From Streptomyces broussonetiae (GTDB lineage: Bacteria; Actinomycetota; Actinomycetes; Streptomycetales; Streptomycetaceae), in the NCBI RefSeq assembly GCF_009796285.1, contig NZ_CP047020.1, forward strand, positions 2,232,001 to 2,296,000: a stretch of 64,000 bases of DNA. Reading direction: 5' to 3'. A program made the position numbers and the translations under genes. The first letter of the stretch is position 1. Each line of letters starts with the position of its first letter. This document shows, in pieces, positions 31,625 through 43,373 of this stretch. The notes beneath the pieces are model-generated. The model saw only the letters and a program-made list of their open reading frames with translations. It was not told the origin of the DNA and did not search any database.

Positions 31625-32800
31625 TCAGCCGGCCAGGAAGTCGGCGCGGGCGAGCAGGCCGGTGTCGGCGTTGTCGGTGAAAACGCCGTCGATGCCGGTC
31701 GCGAAGTACGTCCTGAACGCGCCGAAGGGGTCGCCGTAGGCGTCGGCCGCGCTGCCCTTGCGGTACTCCGCCGGAAGGAAGGGGTTCTCGTTGCGCATGG
31801 TGTACGGGTGCAGCACCAGGCCCACCTTGTGCGCGTCGCGGACCAGAGTGGTCGGCCTGGCCAGGGTGCCGTCGGCGTTCTTGGGGATGACCAGGTCCAG
31901 GGTCGGGCCGATGCCCTGCGCGTAGCCGGCGATCTCCCTGAGCCCCTTGGGCGTGATCAGGTCGGCGACCGTGCGCGGGTCGCCCGCCGCCACGAAGTCG
32001 TAGGGGCGGCTGTCGGCCGTGGAGAGCAGCACGACGAGCGGGTTGTCGACCAGCTGGTTGAGCTTCTGGATGCTGGTGGGCTCGAACGACTGCAGGATGA
32101 CCGGCGAGTTCCGGCCGTCCTTGCCGTACTTGGCGAGCAGCTTCGCCACCCGCTCCTCCAGGCCGAGGCCGAGCCCGCGGAAGTAGGTGGGGTGCTTGGT
32201 CTCGGGGTAGATCCAGACCTGCTTGCCGCGCTTGCGGGTCTGCTCGTCCTGCCACTTGAGGACCTCTTCGAAGGTGGGGATCTCCCAGCGCCCGTTGTAG
32301 AGGGTGTTGTGCGGCCGGTTGGCCGGGATGCGCTCGACGGCACGCAGCGTCTTCAGCTCGGCGAGCGTGAAGTCCTCGGTGAACCAGCCGGTGGTGGCGA
32401 CGCCGTCCAGCATCTTGGTGGTCTTGCGGTCGGCGAACTCGGGATGGTCGGCGACGTCCGTGGTGCCGCCGATCTCCGGCTCGTGCCGGCAGACGAGGTG
32501 ACCGTCCTTGGTGGGGACCAGGTCACCGGCCTCGACCACGTCGGCACCCAGGTCCAGGGCCAGGTTGTAGGAGCCGAAGGTGTGCTCGGGGCGGTAGCCG
32601 CTGGAACCGCGGTGGCCGATGATCGTCGGCACCGGCAGGCTCTTCAGGCCCCGGCCGACGGGCCGCTCGGGCCGCGCCTCGGCCGCACCGGCCGTACCCG
32701 GCAGTCCGAGGACCGCCCCGCTCGCGCCGAACACCGCCGCGCCGAGTATCGCCCGTCGTCCGGTGCCCTGTGTCTGCTCGTTCGCCTGGTCGCTGCCCAT
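31625..32800 (-). CDS. glpQ: Secreted glycerophosphodiester phosphodiesterase GlpQ
   Basis: A 391-residue exported enzyme that splits glycerophosphodiesters (from lipids or teichoic acids) to glycerol-3-phosphate and an alcohol. The N-terminus has a twin-arginine signal: GTGRRAILGAAVFGASGA, with cleavage likely after AGAAEA. The GDPD barrel begins IIGHRGSSGYRPEHT (catalytic HR...E), then EAGDLVPTKDGHLVCRHE with the metal/acid residues, and ends DGVFTDNADTG. AGGAG precedes ATG 32800. In S. coelicolor the glpQ genes belong to the PhoP (phosphate starvation) regulon, and a PHO-box-like array lies upstream here. Confidence 0.9.
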   Translation of the reverse strand: MGSDQANEQTQGTGRRAILGAAVFGASGAVLGLPGTAGAAEARPERPVGRGLKSLPVPTIIGHRGSSGYRPEHTFGSYNLALDLGADVVEAGDLVPTKDGHLVCRHEPEIGGTTDVADHPEFADRKTTKMLDGVATTGWFTEDFTLAELKTLRAVERIPANRPHNTLYNGRWEIPTFEEVLKWQDEQTRKRGKQVWIYPETKHPTYFRGLGLGLEERVAKLLAKYGKDGRNSPVILQSFEPTSIQKLNQLVDNPLVVLLSTADSRPYDFVAAGDPRTVADLITPKGLREIAGYAQGIGPTLDLVIPKNADGTLARPTTLVRDAHKVGLVLHPYTMRNENPFLPAEYRKGSAADAYGDPFGAFRTYFATGIDGVFTDNADTGLLARADFLAG

Positions 32801-33010
32801 GGCGTCTCCTGCCGTCCGCGTCCGCTCCTGAAGCACGCGCTGCCCGTGTGGCGCGCGTAGTCCGTGAAGCTCGTGTCTCTCGTGAAGTCCGGCCGATCGT
32901 AGGGTCGTGGTCGTGACCGAGGGGAGACCTGAACCGGAACACCCGGGTGACGCCGTGTGTCCGGTGGGCGCAGGGGACGGCCGGAGCGCCGGGCCGTTGC
33001 CGGGCGGCCA

Positions 33011-33054
33011 CCGCAGGTAAACCCGCGTCAACACTTCGTAAGACCTGGGTGAAC
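33011..33054 (-). promoter_or_regulatory. PHO-box-like array of 11-base repeats
   Basis: On the minus strand four 11-base units follow each other directly: GTTCACCCAGG, TCTTACGAAGT, GTTGACGCGGG, TTTACCTGCGG. The first seven bases resemble the PhoP direct-repeat unit GTTCACC (exact in unit 1, partial in the others). The array lies ~210 bases before glpQ and ~95 before the acyltransferase gene. The rest of the 32801-33146 region holds no gene I can support. Confidence 0.55.
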
Positions 33055-33146
33055 CGGGCTTACTCGATGTGCGTTCTCCCGGGGACCGCGAGTAATGTCC
33101 TCACCTGCACAGACTCATAACGCCCCCCTTGACATCGGAGGACCCG

Positions 33147-33818
33147 TTGTCCCGCTTCGCGCTCATCAAGGCAGTGCTCGGACCGATCATGCGCCTGATG
33201 TTCCGCCCACAGGTGGAGGGCGTGGAGCACATCCCGGGGGACGGCCCGGTCATCCTGGCCGGCAATCACCTCACGTTCATCGACTCGATCGTGCTTCCGC
33301 TGGTCACCAAGCGGCAGGTGCACTTCATCGGCAAGGACGAGTACGTCACCGGCAAGGGCTTCAAGGGCCGCCTGATGGCCTGGTTCTTCACCGGTGTCGG
33401 CATGGTTCCGGTGGACCGGGACGGGGCCAACGGCGGCGTGGCCGCGCTGATGACCGGGCGGCGGATCCTGGAGGAGGGGCGGATCTTCGGCATCTACCCC
33501 GAGGGCACGCGCTCGCCCGACGGACGGCTGTACCGGGGGCGCACCGGTATCGCGCGGCTGACGCTGATGACCGGTGCGCCGGTGGTTCCCTTCGCCATGA
33601 TCGGTACCGACAAGCTGCAGCCGGGCGGGGCCGGGATCCCGCGGCCCGGCCGGGTCACCGTTCGCTTCGGTGAGGCGATGGAGTTCTCCCGTTACGAGGG
33701 GATGGACCGGGACCGGTATGTGCTGCGGGCCGTCACCGACTCCGTGATGGCCGAGGTGATGCGGCTGTCCGGGCAGGAGTACGTGGACATGTACGCCACC
33801 AAGGCCAAGGCCGCCTAG
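33147..33818 (+). CDS. 1-acylglycerol-3-phosphate acyltransferase family (PlsC-like)
   Basis: A 223-residue acyltransferase. The catalytic NH-x4-D is N40-H41...D46 (GNHLTFID), substrate phosphate binding is shown by FGIYPEGTRSPDG near residue 115, and GAPVVPFAMIG is the later conserved block. It esterifies lysophosphatidate or a similar lyso-lipid at the membrane. TTG 33147 was chosen because CGGAGG precedes it at good spacing; an in-frame TTG at 33129 lies before that ribosome site. It is divergent from glpQ, so lipid acylation and lipid-headgroup phosphate recovery share one control region. Confidence 0.88.
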   Translation: MSRFALIKAVLGPIMRLMFRPQVEGVEHIPGDGPVILAGNHLTFIDSIVLPLVTKRQVHFIGKDEYVTGKGFKGRLMAWFFTGVGMVPVDRDGANGGVAALMTGRRILEEGRIFGIYPEGTRSPDGRLYRGRTGIARLTLMTGAPVVPFAMIGTDKLQPGGAGIPRPGRVTVRFGEAMEFSRYEGMDRDRYVLRAVTDSVMAEVMRLSGQEYVDMYATKAKAA

Positions 33819-33904
33819 GGTGCCCTCGAACGGCGCGTTCACACCGGTGTGAGCCGGGTGACGGCACATCGGCGCCCGCCGGGCCGTCCGGCATCCCACG
33901 CGCC

Positions 33905-34213
33905 ATGGAGTTCCCCGTGTCCGGCGCCGGCCACGAGACCGGTGTCCGGGAGCGTCTCGAACGCGCGGAGGCACCGGGTACCGAGCATCGTGCGCTCGCG
34001 TTCGTCCACCAGTGGTGCTTCCCGATCGAGCAGCCGCCGGCCGAATCCGCCCCGCTGCGCCGGCTCGTCGGGGATCCGGTCGGCCTGCGGCCTGCCGACG
34101 GGCGCGAACTCACCGACTTCGACGAGATCGCCCCGTGGCACGACGCCACAGCCGACGTCATGGACCGATCGACCTCGCCGGGCAGGGCATCAGTCCCGAG
34201 GGGCGAGCGATGA
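33905..34213 (+). pseudogene. Possible SnoaL-like gene remnant
   Basis: About 65 codons (from GVRERLERAEAPG to ELTDFDEIAPW) read like a SnoaL/NTF2-fold domain: an N-terminal helix with ALAFVHQW, then LVGDPVGLRPADGRELTDFDE. After that the frame loses the pattern and ends with unrelated residues. The usual length (~130-150) is not reached. I take it as a decayed gene, but a short real gene is possible. The sequence on to 34395 shows nothing I can support. Confidence 0.35.
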
Positions 34214-34395
34214 CCGCGCGCACGCACCACGAGGGGGCACGCACCGACAGCGGCGAGCACGTCCCTCGGCTCACGTCGTTCGCCACCACCCTTGTCGGGC
34301 TGCCGTACGCCCCGGCCATGACCACGGACGCACCGGCCGACCTGCGCTCCGTGACCGGCCGGTGGAGCACGGCTCCGCTCCCCCGGCCGGGTCGC

Positions 34396-35919
34396 TCATT
34401 CGGCGCTTTCCAGTTTCTGGCCCCTGAGCAGGAACCAGGCCGCCGCCGCCGTCGCCAGCAGGACCGCCGCTCCCGCGCCCGAGGCCAGGTGGAGGCCGTG
34501 GACGAAGGACTCGCGGGCCGCTTCCAGCATCCGGCCGGCTGTGTACGGAGGCATTTTCGTCGCCGACTCCACCGCCGCGCCCAGTGATTCATGAGCTGTC
34601 GCCGGAGTTCCCGTCGGACCCGTGAAGTCGCGGTAGACGCCCGTCACGATCGAGCCCAGCAGGGCGATGCCCAGGGCGGCGCCGAGTTCGTACGCCGTCT
34701 CCGAGACGGCCGAGGCGGCGCCCGCCTGGTCCTTGGGGACGCTGGAGAGGATCACGTCGGCGGTGACGGTGAAGGAGAAGCCCGCGCCGATGCCGACGAC
34801 CAGCAGCGCGGCACCGAGGACCGGGTAGCCCGTCGACACGCCCAGGGTCGTCAGCGCGGCCAGCGCGAGGCCGACCCCGGCCAGACCGCCGGAGACCACC
34901 GCGCGCACCGAGAAGCGCCGGGCGGCGCGTCCCGCGACCAGGCCGGCCGCCACCGCGCCGACGGCGGCGGGCAGTTCGGCAAGTCCTGCCTCGAACGGGC
35001 GCCTGCCCTGGACGAGTTGCAGGTACTGGGAGAGGAAGAACACCAGGCCGGACATGCCGAGCACGGTCAGCAGGTCGGCGAGGACCGCCCCGCTGAAGCC
35101 GCGCCGCCTGAACAGCCGCATGTCCAGCAGCGGGGTCTTCATGGTGAGCTGGCGGTGGACGAAGCCGTACAGCGCGGCGACGCCCAGCAGGCCCGCGGTC
35201 AGCGTCGGCCAGGTGAACCCGTGCGTGGCCGCCTCCTTGACCGCGTACACGACGCCGATCATGCCGACCAGGGAGAGGACCACGCTGATCAGGTCCCAGG
35301 GGCCGGGGTTCGGATTGCGGGACTCGGGCAGCGTGCGGATGCCGACGAGGACCAGGACCGCCATCACCGGCAGGTTGATGAGGAAGACCGAACCCCACCA
35401 GAAGTGTTCGAGCAGGAAACCGCCCGTGATGGGGCCGACCGCCGTTCCGGCGGAGGCGGTGGCGCCCCAGATGCCGATGGCGAGGCTGCGCTCGCGGGGG
35501 TCGTGGAAGAGGTTGCGGATCAGGGCGAGGGTGGCGGGCATCAGGGTCGCGCCCGCGACACCGAGCAGCGCCCGCGCCAGGATCATCAACTCCGATGTCG
35601 TGGCATAGGCGTTGAGGACGGAGATCGCACCGAACGCCGTGGCACCGCAGAGCAGGATCCGCTTGCGGCCGATGCGGTCCCCGAGGCTGCCCATGGAGAC
35701 GAGCAGACCGGCGATGACGAAGGAGTAGACGTCGCCGATCCACAGCAGCTGGGTGCCCGAGGGGTTGAGGTCTTCGCTGATGTAGGGGGTTGCCAGACCG
35801 AGGACGGTGGCGTCTACGGCCACCAGCAGCACGGCCAGGACGAGGACGGACAGCGCGAGCCAACGGCCCGGTCGCTGCTCCGTCTCCGCCACGCGGGCCG
35901 GCTGCAGGGTGCTGGTCAT
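34396..35919 (-). CDS. MFS drug exporter, 14-helix EmrB/QacA type
   Basis: A 507-residue major-facilitator exporter. Helix 1 is followed by VAVDATVLGLATPYISEDL, the motif D1 of the 14-helix DHA2 family. Motif A is GSLGDRIGRKRILL, motif C is in IWGATASAGTAVGPITGGFLLE, and the helices after 200 (LISVVLSLVGMIGVVYA and following) give the 14-span layout. It would expel a drug or dye by proton exchange. ATG 35919 overlaps the stop of the TetR gene by four bases, so regulator and pump form one translationally coupled unit. Confidence 0.9.
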   Translation of the reverse strand: MTSTLQPARVAETEQRPGRWLALSVLVLAVLLVAVDATVLGLATPYISEDLNPSGTQLLWIGDVYSFVIAGLLVSMGSLGDRIGRKRILLCGATAFGAISVLNAYATTSELMILARALLGVAGATLMPATLALIRNLFHDPRERSLAIGIWGATASAGTAVGPITGGFLLEHFWWGSVFLINLPVMAVLVLVGIRTLPESRNPNPGPWDLISVVLSLVGMIGVVYAVKEAATHGFTWPTLTAGLLGVAALYGFVHRQLTMKTPLLDMRLFRRRGFSGAVLADLLTVLGMSGLVFFLSQYLQLVQGRRPFEAGLAELPAAVGAVAAGLVAGRAARRFSVRAVVSGGLAGVGLALAALTTLGVSTGYPVLGAALLVVGIGAGFSFTVTADVILSSVPKDQAGAASAVSETAYELGAALGIALLGSIVTGVYRDFTGPTGTPATAHESLGAAVESATKMPPYTAGRMLEAARESFVHGLHLASGAGAAVLLATAAAAWFLLRGQKLESAE

Positions 35920-36467
35920 GGTTCCTCTCTTCGTACGGCGCCGCCGAGCAGCAGCTCGGCGATCATGGTCGGGAAGTCCCGGGCGGCCACACGGCCGTCC
36001 AGGATGGCCCAGGCGCACGAGGCGACCAGCCCGTACAGCGCCTCGGTGAGCCAGACCGGGGGGAGATCGATACGGAACTCGCCGGACTGCTGCCCGCGCT
36101 GGAACACCGCGCCGATGCGGGCGTCCAGGCGCGGCCAGCCGTTGTTCTGCCGGTCGCCCTCCCACAGCTGGCTCTCGCCGTAGAGAAAGGCGAGCAGCCC
36201 GGCGGCGGGCTGGATCTCGCGCACCAGCCTGCGTACGGCCTCGCTCGCGGACCCTTCGTCCGGCCGGGCGCGGTCCACGGCCGCCTCGCATTCCGCGATG
36301 CCGAGCGCCTCCAGCGCCCGTACGAGGGCGTCGCGCCCGGCGAAGTGCCGGTGCAGCGTGGCCCGGCTGATCCCGGCGGCCTTGGCGACCTCGTCCATGG
36401 TCGCGGTGGATTTACGGGTCAGCAGGGCGGCTGCGCTGCGCAGCACGTGGTCACGATCCAGGGCCAT
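35916..36467 (-). CDS. TetR-family repressor
   Basis: A 183-residue TetR-like regulator. The N-terminal helix-turn-helix is TATMDEVAKAAGISRATLHRHFAGRDALVRAL (residues ~25-55). The rest is a helical ligand domain without clear motif. It starts at ATG 36467 and overlaps the MFS gene, so it likely represses the pair until the pump's substrate binds. Two TGAGACA half-sites upstream and across its start codon look like its operator. An upstream in-frame start (36494) would place the operator inside the gene. Confidence 0.88.
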   Translation of the reverse strand: MALDRDHVLRSAAALLTRKSTATMDEVAKAAGISRATLHRHFAGRDALVRALEALGIAECEAAVDRARPDEGSASEAVRRLVREIQPAAGLLAFLYGESQLWEGDRQNNGWPRLDARIGAVFQRGQQSGEFRIDLPPVWLTEALYGLVASCAWAILDGRVAARDFPTMIAELLLGGAVRREEP

Positions 36468-36504
36468 GAGACAAGAGTAGCCCACATGAGACAATCGTGT
36501 CTCA
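36466..36504. promoter_or_regulatory. Probable TetR operator
   Basis: A perfect inverted repeat TGAGACA-ATCG-TGTCTCA at 36487-36504, plus an extra TGAGACA half-site at 36466-36472 across the regulator's start codon. Placement fits autorepression. Confidence 0.55.
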
Positions 36505-36549
36505 CGGTGGGCACGGGCGATTCATGAGAGCCGGTCGTGGCAGACGCTC

Positions 36550-37521
36550 TCAGTGCCAGGGCAGCTGCCCGCGCCGCTCCCAGTAGGCACGCGGGTCCTC
36601 GGCGAGCGTGGCGAGGCGGGTCAGCTGGTCCACGTCGAGGTCGACGGCGGGTGCGTGCAGGTTGGAGAAGAGCTGCGGGACGGTCGCGGCGCCCGAGAGG
36701 ACGACGCCGGCCCACGGCTGGCGCAGGATCCAGGCGAGCGCCACCGCGTCACAGCCGAGGGAGGTCTCCTCGGCGACGGCCGTCAGCACCTCCGGGGCGT
36801 ACGGCGCGGCCAGCCGCCCGTTGGCCATGCCCTCCTTGACGATCACGGTGAGGCCCGCGTCGTGCGCCTCGGCGAGGGCGGGAGCGGCCGAGGTCTCCAG
36901 GGCGTTGTACGTCGACTGCACGGTACGGAAGAGCCGTTCGCCGTCGACCGTGATCTCCAGCGCGGCCCGGATCGCGTCGGCCTGGGCGGGGCCGCTGGTG
37001 GAGAAGCCGATGCTCAGGCCCTGGGCGGCGGCCTCGGCCAGCCGGCTGTGCAGGTCCTTGTCGGTGAGGGCCGGGCTGTCCGGGGTCACCGAGTGGATCT
37101 GGTAGAGGTCGAGCCGCTCGCCGAGCAGCGCCTCGGTCTCGGCGCGCTGGCGCTCGTATGCGGCGAGACTGTGGTCCTTGACCTCGTGCTGCTCGGCGTC
37201 GGTGGTCCAGCCGGCGGTGTAGGTGTAGCCCCACTTGCTGCCGACGACAACGTCGTCGATGTCGGGGCGGGCGTTCAGCCAGTCGGCGAGGAACTCCTCC
37301 GAACGGCCGTAGGAGCGGGCCACGTCGAAGTAGCGCACGCCCTGGGCGTAGGCGGCGTCGAGGAGTTCGTGGGTACGGGTGCGCAGCGACTCCGCGCTGC
37401 GGTTGTCTCCCAGGTCTTCTTCGCGGCCGAGGTTGATCTAGCCGGGGCGACCCACTGCGGCCAGACCGAGGCCGATGTGGCAGGTCGGCGTGGTGGCTGT
37501 TGCGAGGCGGGCGAAGGGCAT
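36550..37521 (-). pseudogene. Aldo/keto reductase gene broken by an in-frame TAG
   Basis: Reading from ATG 37521, 27 good codons (MPFARLATATTPTCHIGLGLAAVGRPG) meet TAG at 37440-37438. The same frame then continues for 296 codons of intact aldo/keto reductase: YFDVARSYGRSEEFLADWL with the catalytic Tyr, VVGSKWGYTY with Lys, LYQIHSV with His, and LSGAATVPQLFSNLHA. TAC (Tyr, giving GYINLGR) would fit the family at the stop. Only that one codon is wrong. Re-initiation at GTG 37338 would drop the first strand and the catalytic Asp region. So it is probably inactive, either a recent nonsense mutation or a sequencing error. Confidence 0.75.
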
Positions 37522-37662
37522 CGCGGGTTCCGTTCGGTCGGCTCCGGTACGGCTTGCGACCAACGTAACCCGCGATGCCCTCCGGGTCCGCCCAAGAACG
37601 CGGTTCGTGCGGTGGTTCGGCGAGTGCGCGTGCGGGTGCGCTGTGGTCACTCGCACGGTTGC

Positions 37663-37702
37663 CGGCGCCCCGGCAAGGGCCGACGGCCCTCCCGGGGCGC
37701 CG
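37663..37702 (-). terminator. Terminator of argH
   Basis: Arms CGGCGCCCCGG and CCGGGGCGCCG with an inner AGGGCC/GGCCCT stem, directly after the argH stop. Confidence 0.7.
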
Positions 37703-37705
37703 TCC

Positions 37706-40385
<2,680 letters not shown>

Positions 40386-40411
40386 GGGATCCTCCTCCAC
40401 ACTGCACTCCG

Positions 40412-40450
40412 ATATGCATGAGTATGCAGACCACTGCATGATTCGTCAAT
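40412..40450 (-). promoter_or_regulatory. ARG-box-like sites upstream of argG
   Basis: The plus strand reads ATATGCATGAGTATGCAGA, a near-palindrome of the ATGCAT-n-ATGCA type known for ArgR boxes, followed at once by TGCATGATTCGTCAATCA as a weaker second site. They lie 27-65 bases before the argG start. Confidence 0.6.
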
Positions 40451-40516
40451 CATGACTCCCGGCGCGCCCGAAAACTCCTTAGACAGTCGAAGGATTTCCG
40501 TAGATAATCGCTGAGC

Positions 40517-41104
40517 ATGGGAAAGACGTATGAACGCATCGACGGCAGGCTCAGGACGTTCATCGAGGAGCAGCCCCTGTTCTTCGCCGCGACCGCTCCG
40601 CTCTCCGGCGAGGGCACGGTCAACCTCTCCCCCAAGGGCCTGAGGGGCTCGTTCGCCGTTCTGGACGAGCTGACCGTGGCCTACCTGGACTTCGCCGGGT
40701 CCAACGCCGAGACGATCGCGCACCTGCGGGAGAACGGGCGGATCACCCTGATGTGGTGCGCCTTCCAGGGCCCGCCGAACATCGTGCGCGTCCACGGCCG
40801 CGGCGAGCCGGTCTTCCGTGACGACCCGCGCTTCAAGGAGCTGCTCGCCCGCTTCCCCGGCATCGACACGAGCCTGCACGGGCTGCGCGCGATCATCGTC
40901 GTGCACGCCGAGCTGGTACGGGACACCTGCGGGTACGCCGTCCCCTTCATGGCCTACGAGCAGGACCGCGACCTGCACGGAAAGCGCTTCGCGCGCGAGG
41001 ACGACGCCTCGCTGAGCACGTACTTCGAGAAGAAGGAGCACGTGGCGACGAGCCTGGACGGACTACCCGGGCTGCCGTTGCCACTGCCGCCGTCTACCGT
41101 CTGA
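40517..41104 (+). CDS. Pyridoxamine-5'-phosphate-oxidase-like flavoprotein
   Basis: A 195-residue split-barrel protein of the PNPOx-like superfamily. It has LFFAATAPLSGEGTVNLSPKGL near residues 21-42, YLDFAGSNAETIAHLRENGRITLMW near 56-80, and a C-terminal helix ending TYFEKKEH. Members bind FMN, F420 or heme and reduce small molecules. In actinobacteria many use F420, but nothing here decides the cofactor. The ATG lies downstream of divergent argG, with the ARG-box region between. A transpeptidase gene follows after three bases. Confidence 0.8.
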   Translation: MGKTYERIDGRLRTFIEEQPLFFAATAPLSGEGTVNLSPKGLRGSFAVLDELTVAYLDFAGSNAETIAHLRENGRITLMWCAFQGPPNIVRVHGRGEPVFRDDPRFKELLARFPGIDTSLHGLRAIIVVHAELVRDTCGYAVPFMAYEQDRDLHGKRFAREDDASLSTYFEKKEHVATSLDGLPGLPLPLPPSTV

Positions 41105-41107
41105 GCC

Positions 41108-41815
41108 ATGCGCCCCGGTGCCCTCCTCGCCCTCGTGTCCGCGTCCTCGCTCGCCCTGCTCGGTGCCGCGCCGGCCGGACCCGGTTCCGTGCCGCTGCCC
41201 GCACAGATGAAGGACACGGGAGGCGGCAGCCAGCTGATCATCGCCCAGGCACCCGGAACGGACTCGACGTCGGGAACGCTCACCTGGTGGGACCTGCGGG
41301 ACGGACAGTGGGTGCAGGCGGGCGAGGCACCGGCCCGGTTCGGGTCGGGCGGCCTGGTGGAGGGGACCGCACGGAAGCAGGGGACCAACACGACACCGAC
41401 CGGGCTGTACGGCATCCCCTTCGGCTTCGGGATCAAGGCGGCGCCGAGCGGGACGAGCGTCACGTACCGGGCGGTGAAGGACAGCTCGTGGTGGTGCCAG
41501 GACAACGACTCGACGTCGTACAACCGCTGGGTGGACCCGCTGCCGCAGGACTGCCGGGCGTCCGAGTCCGAGCACCTGATCACGTACGCGGAGCAGTACG
41601 CGTACGGACTGGTCGTCGGGTTCAACTACGACCGGCCGGTGCGCGGACGCGGCGCCGGCATCTTCCTGCATGTCAACGGGCGTGCGGCCACGGCCGGGTG
41701 TGTGTCGGTTCCGGAGGATGCGATGGTCCGCATCCTGGCCTGGGCCAGGCCCGAGAGGGCGCCGCACGTGGCCATCGGGACCGACGGCGGAGCCACGGCG
41801 GTCACCGGGTACTGA
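41108..41815 (+). CDS. Exported L,D-transpeptidase-like (YkuD) protein
   Basis: A 235-residue protein with an N-terminal signal peptide (LLALVSASSLALLGAAPAGPG). The C-terminal YkuD-type catalytic stretch is GIFLHVNGRAATAGCVSVPEDAM, with the His and the catalytic Cys in the S/A-x-GC pattern. These enzymes cross-link peptidoglycan 3-3 or attach proteins to it. It starts three bases after the PPOX stop, so the two share a message. The domain is more diverged than classic Ldt enzymes, and Cys pairs outside the active site (WWCQ, QDCR) could form a disulfide. Confidence 0.8.
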   Translation: MRPGALLALVSASSLALLGAAPAGPGSVPLPAQMKDTGGGSQLIIAQAPGTDSTSGTLTWWDLRDGQWVQAGEAPARFGSGGLVEGTARKQGTNTTPTGLYGIPFGFGIKAAPSGTSVTYRAVKDSSWWCQDNDSTSYNRWVDPLPQDCRASESEHLITYAEQYAYGLVVGFNYDRPVRGRGAGIFLHVNGRAATAGCVSVPEDAMVRILAWARPERAPHVAIGTDGGATAVTGY

Positions 41816-41885
41816 CCCCCGTGCGTCCGCGCGGCGAAGTCGCATCGAGCGGCGGAGTCGCCCGTCGATACGGACTCGCGCCGCC

Positions 41886-43373
41886 TCAGACCGGCAGGCG
41901 GACCGTGAACGCCGTGGAGCCCGGTCCGCTCTCCAGCTCCACACGTCCCCCGTGTGCCTCCGCCACCGCCGCCACGATCGACAGGCCCAGCCCGGCGCCG
42001 CCGCCGGAGGCGTTCGGGCGGCGGCGGTGCTCCGCCCGTGTGAAGCGTTCGAAGACGCCCGGCTGGACCTCGTCGGGGACGCCGGGACCGTCGTCGTGAA
42101 CGGTCAGGACGGCCGCGTCGGTGCCGGTCTCCAGGGTCACCGTCACCTTGGTGCCCACGGGCGTGTGCAAACGTGCGTTGGCCAACAGGTTGGCCAACAC
42201 CTGTTGGAGGCGGTGGTCGTCGCCCGGGACCGTGACCGGGTCCTCGGGGAGGTCCAGGGACCAGCGGTGATCGGGGCCCGCGGCCCGCGCATCCGTGACC
42301 GCGTCCAGGACCAGGCGCGTCAGGTCCACCGGGCGGCTCTCCAGCGGGCGGCCCGCGTCGAGGCGGGCGAGCAGCAGCAGGTCGTCCACCATCTCGCCCA
42401 AGCGGGAGGACTCGGCCTTGATGCGCTCCAGGGCCCTGGTGACCCCGGGCGGCACCGGACCGGGGTGCAGCAGGGCCAGTTCGGCGTGGCCGCGGACCGA
42501 GGCGACCGGGGTGCGCAGCTCGTGGCTGGCGTCGGCGGCGAAGCGGCGCAGCCGTTCCTCGCTGGCGTGCCGTTTGGTCAGGGCGTCCTCGACGTGCCGC
42601 AGCATGCGGTTGAACGCCGCCGCCACCTGGCCGACCTCGCTGCGCGGGTCGCTGTCCGGGGCGCGCGGCGGCAGGGTCACCTCGCCACTGGCCAAGGACA
42701 GCTCGCTGACCCGGGTCGCGGTCGCGGCGACCCGGCTGAGCGGGCGCAGCGACCAGCGGACCCACAGGGCCCCGGCCACGCCGGCGGCGGTCAGAGCCAG
42801 GCCGAGGACGACCACCGCGACCAGTTCGAGGCGTCGCACCGCGGCCCGTACCGGCTCCGTCGGCAGCCCGGTGACCAGCACGTCGCCGTCCCGGCCGCGC
42901 CAGGCCATCAGCCGGTAGTCCCGCAGCCGCGACAGGCACACGGTGTGGCCCCTGCCGTCCGCCGGGACCCTGGCAAGGGCCGCGCGGTCGGCGGCGGTCA
43001 GCCGGACACCGAGGTCCTGTCTGTCGCTGGCGGGCACGACCGCCGCGCTGGTGACCTGGCCGTTCAGCAGGCGGGCACCGAACGTCTCGGCGGCCTGGCG
43101 GCGGGTGTCGCCGTGCTCGTCGCCGTCGTGGTCCGAGGGCTTGCGGGCGCCGTGTTCCAGGCTCTGCGCAAAGGCGGGGCCGGCCTGCTGGAGCTGCTGG
43201 TCGAGCCGGCTGGTGAGGAAGCCGTTCAGCTCGACCACGGCCGCCCCGCCGACCGCGGCGCAGCTGATCGCAAGGAGCACGACCAGACCGGCGATGAGCC
43301 GGGCGCGCAGGGTGCGCGGCCGGGGCAGCCGGCGCACGTCACTCGGGTGGGGCAGCCGCCGTGGGAGCCTCAC
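41886..43373 (-). CDS. Two-component sensor histidine kinase
   Basis: A 495-residue sensor kinase. TM1 (residues ~22-49) and TM2 (~184-205) flank an outer sensor domain of about 135 residues rich in Asp and His near its middle (DHDGDEHGD). HAMP follows TM2. The phosphoacceptor is His283 in FAADASHELRTPVASV. The ATP domain shows NLLANARLHTP, DDGPGVP and GLGLSIVAAVAEAHGG. GTG 43373 overlaps the response regulator's stop by four bases. The pair is divergent from the flavin electron-transfer genes and probably controls them. Confidence 0.9.
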   Translation of the reverse strand: MRLPRRLPHPSDVRRLPRPRTLRARLIAGLVVLLAISCAAVGGAAVVELNGFLTSRLDQQLQQAGPAFAQSLEHGARKPSDHDGDEHGDTRRQAAETFGARLLNGQVTSAAVVPASDRQDLGVRLTAADRAALARVPADGRGHTVCLSRLRDYRLMAWRGRDGDVLVTGLPTEPVRAAVRRLELVAVVVLGLALTAAGVAGALWVRWSLRPLSRVAATATRVSELSLASGEVTLPPRAPDSDPRSEVGQVAAAFNRMLRHVEDALTKRHASEERLRRFAADASHELRTPVASVRGHAELALLHPGPVPPGVTRALERIKAESSRLGEMVDDLLLLARLDAGRPLESRPVDLTRLVLDAVTDARAAGPDHRWSLDLPEDPVTVPGDDHRLQQVLANLLANARLHTPVGTKVTVTLETGTDAAVLTVHDDGPGVPDEVQPGVFERFTRAEHRRRPNASGGGAGLGLSIVAAVAEAHGGRVELESGPGSTAFTVRLPV

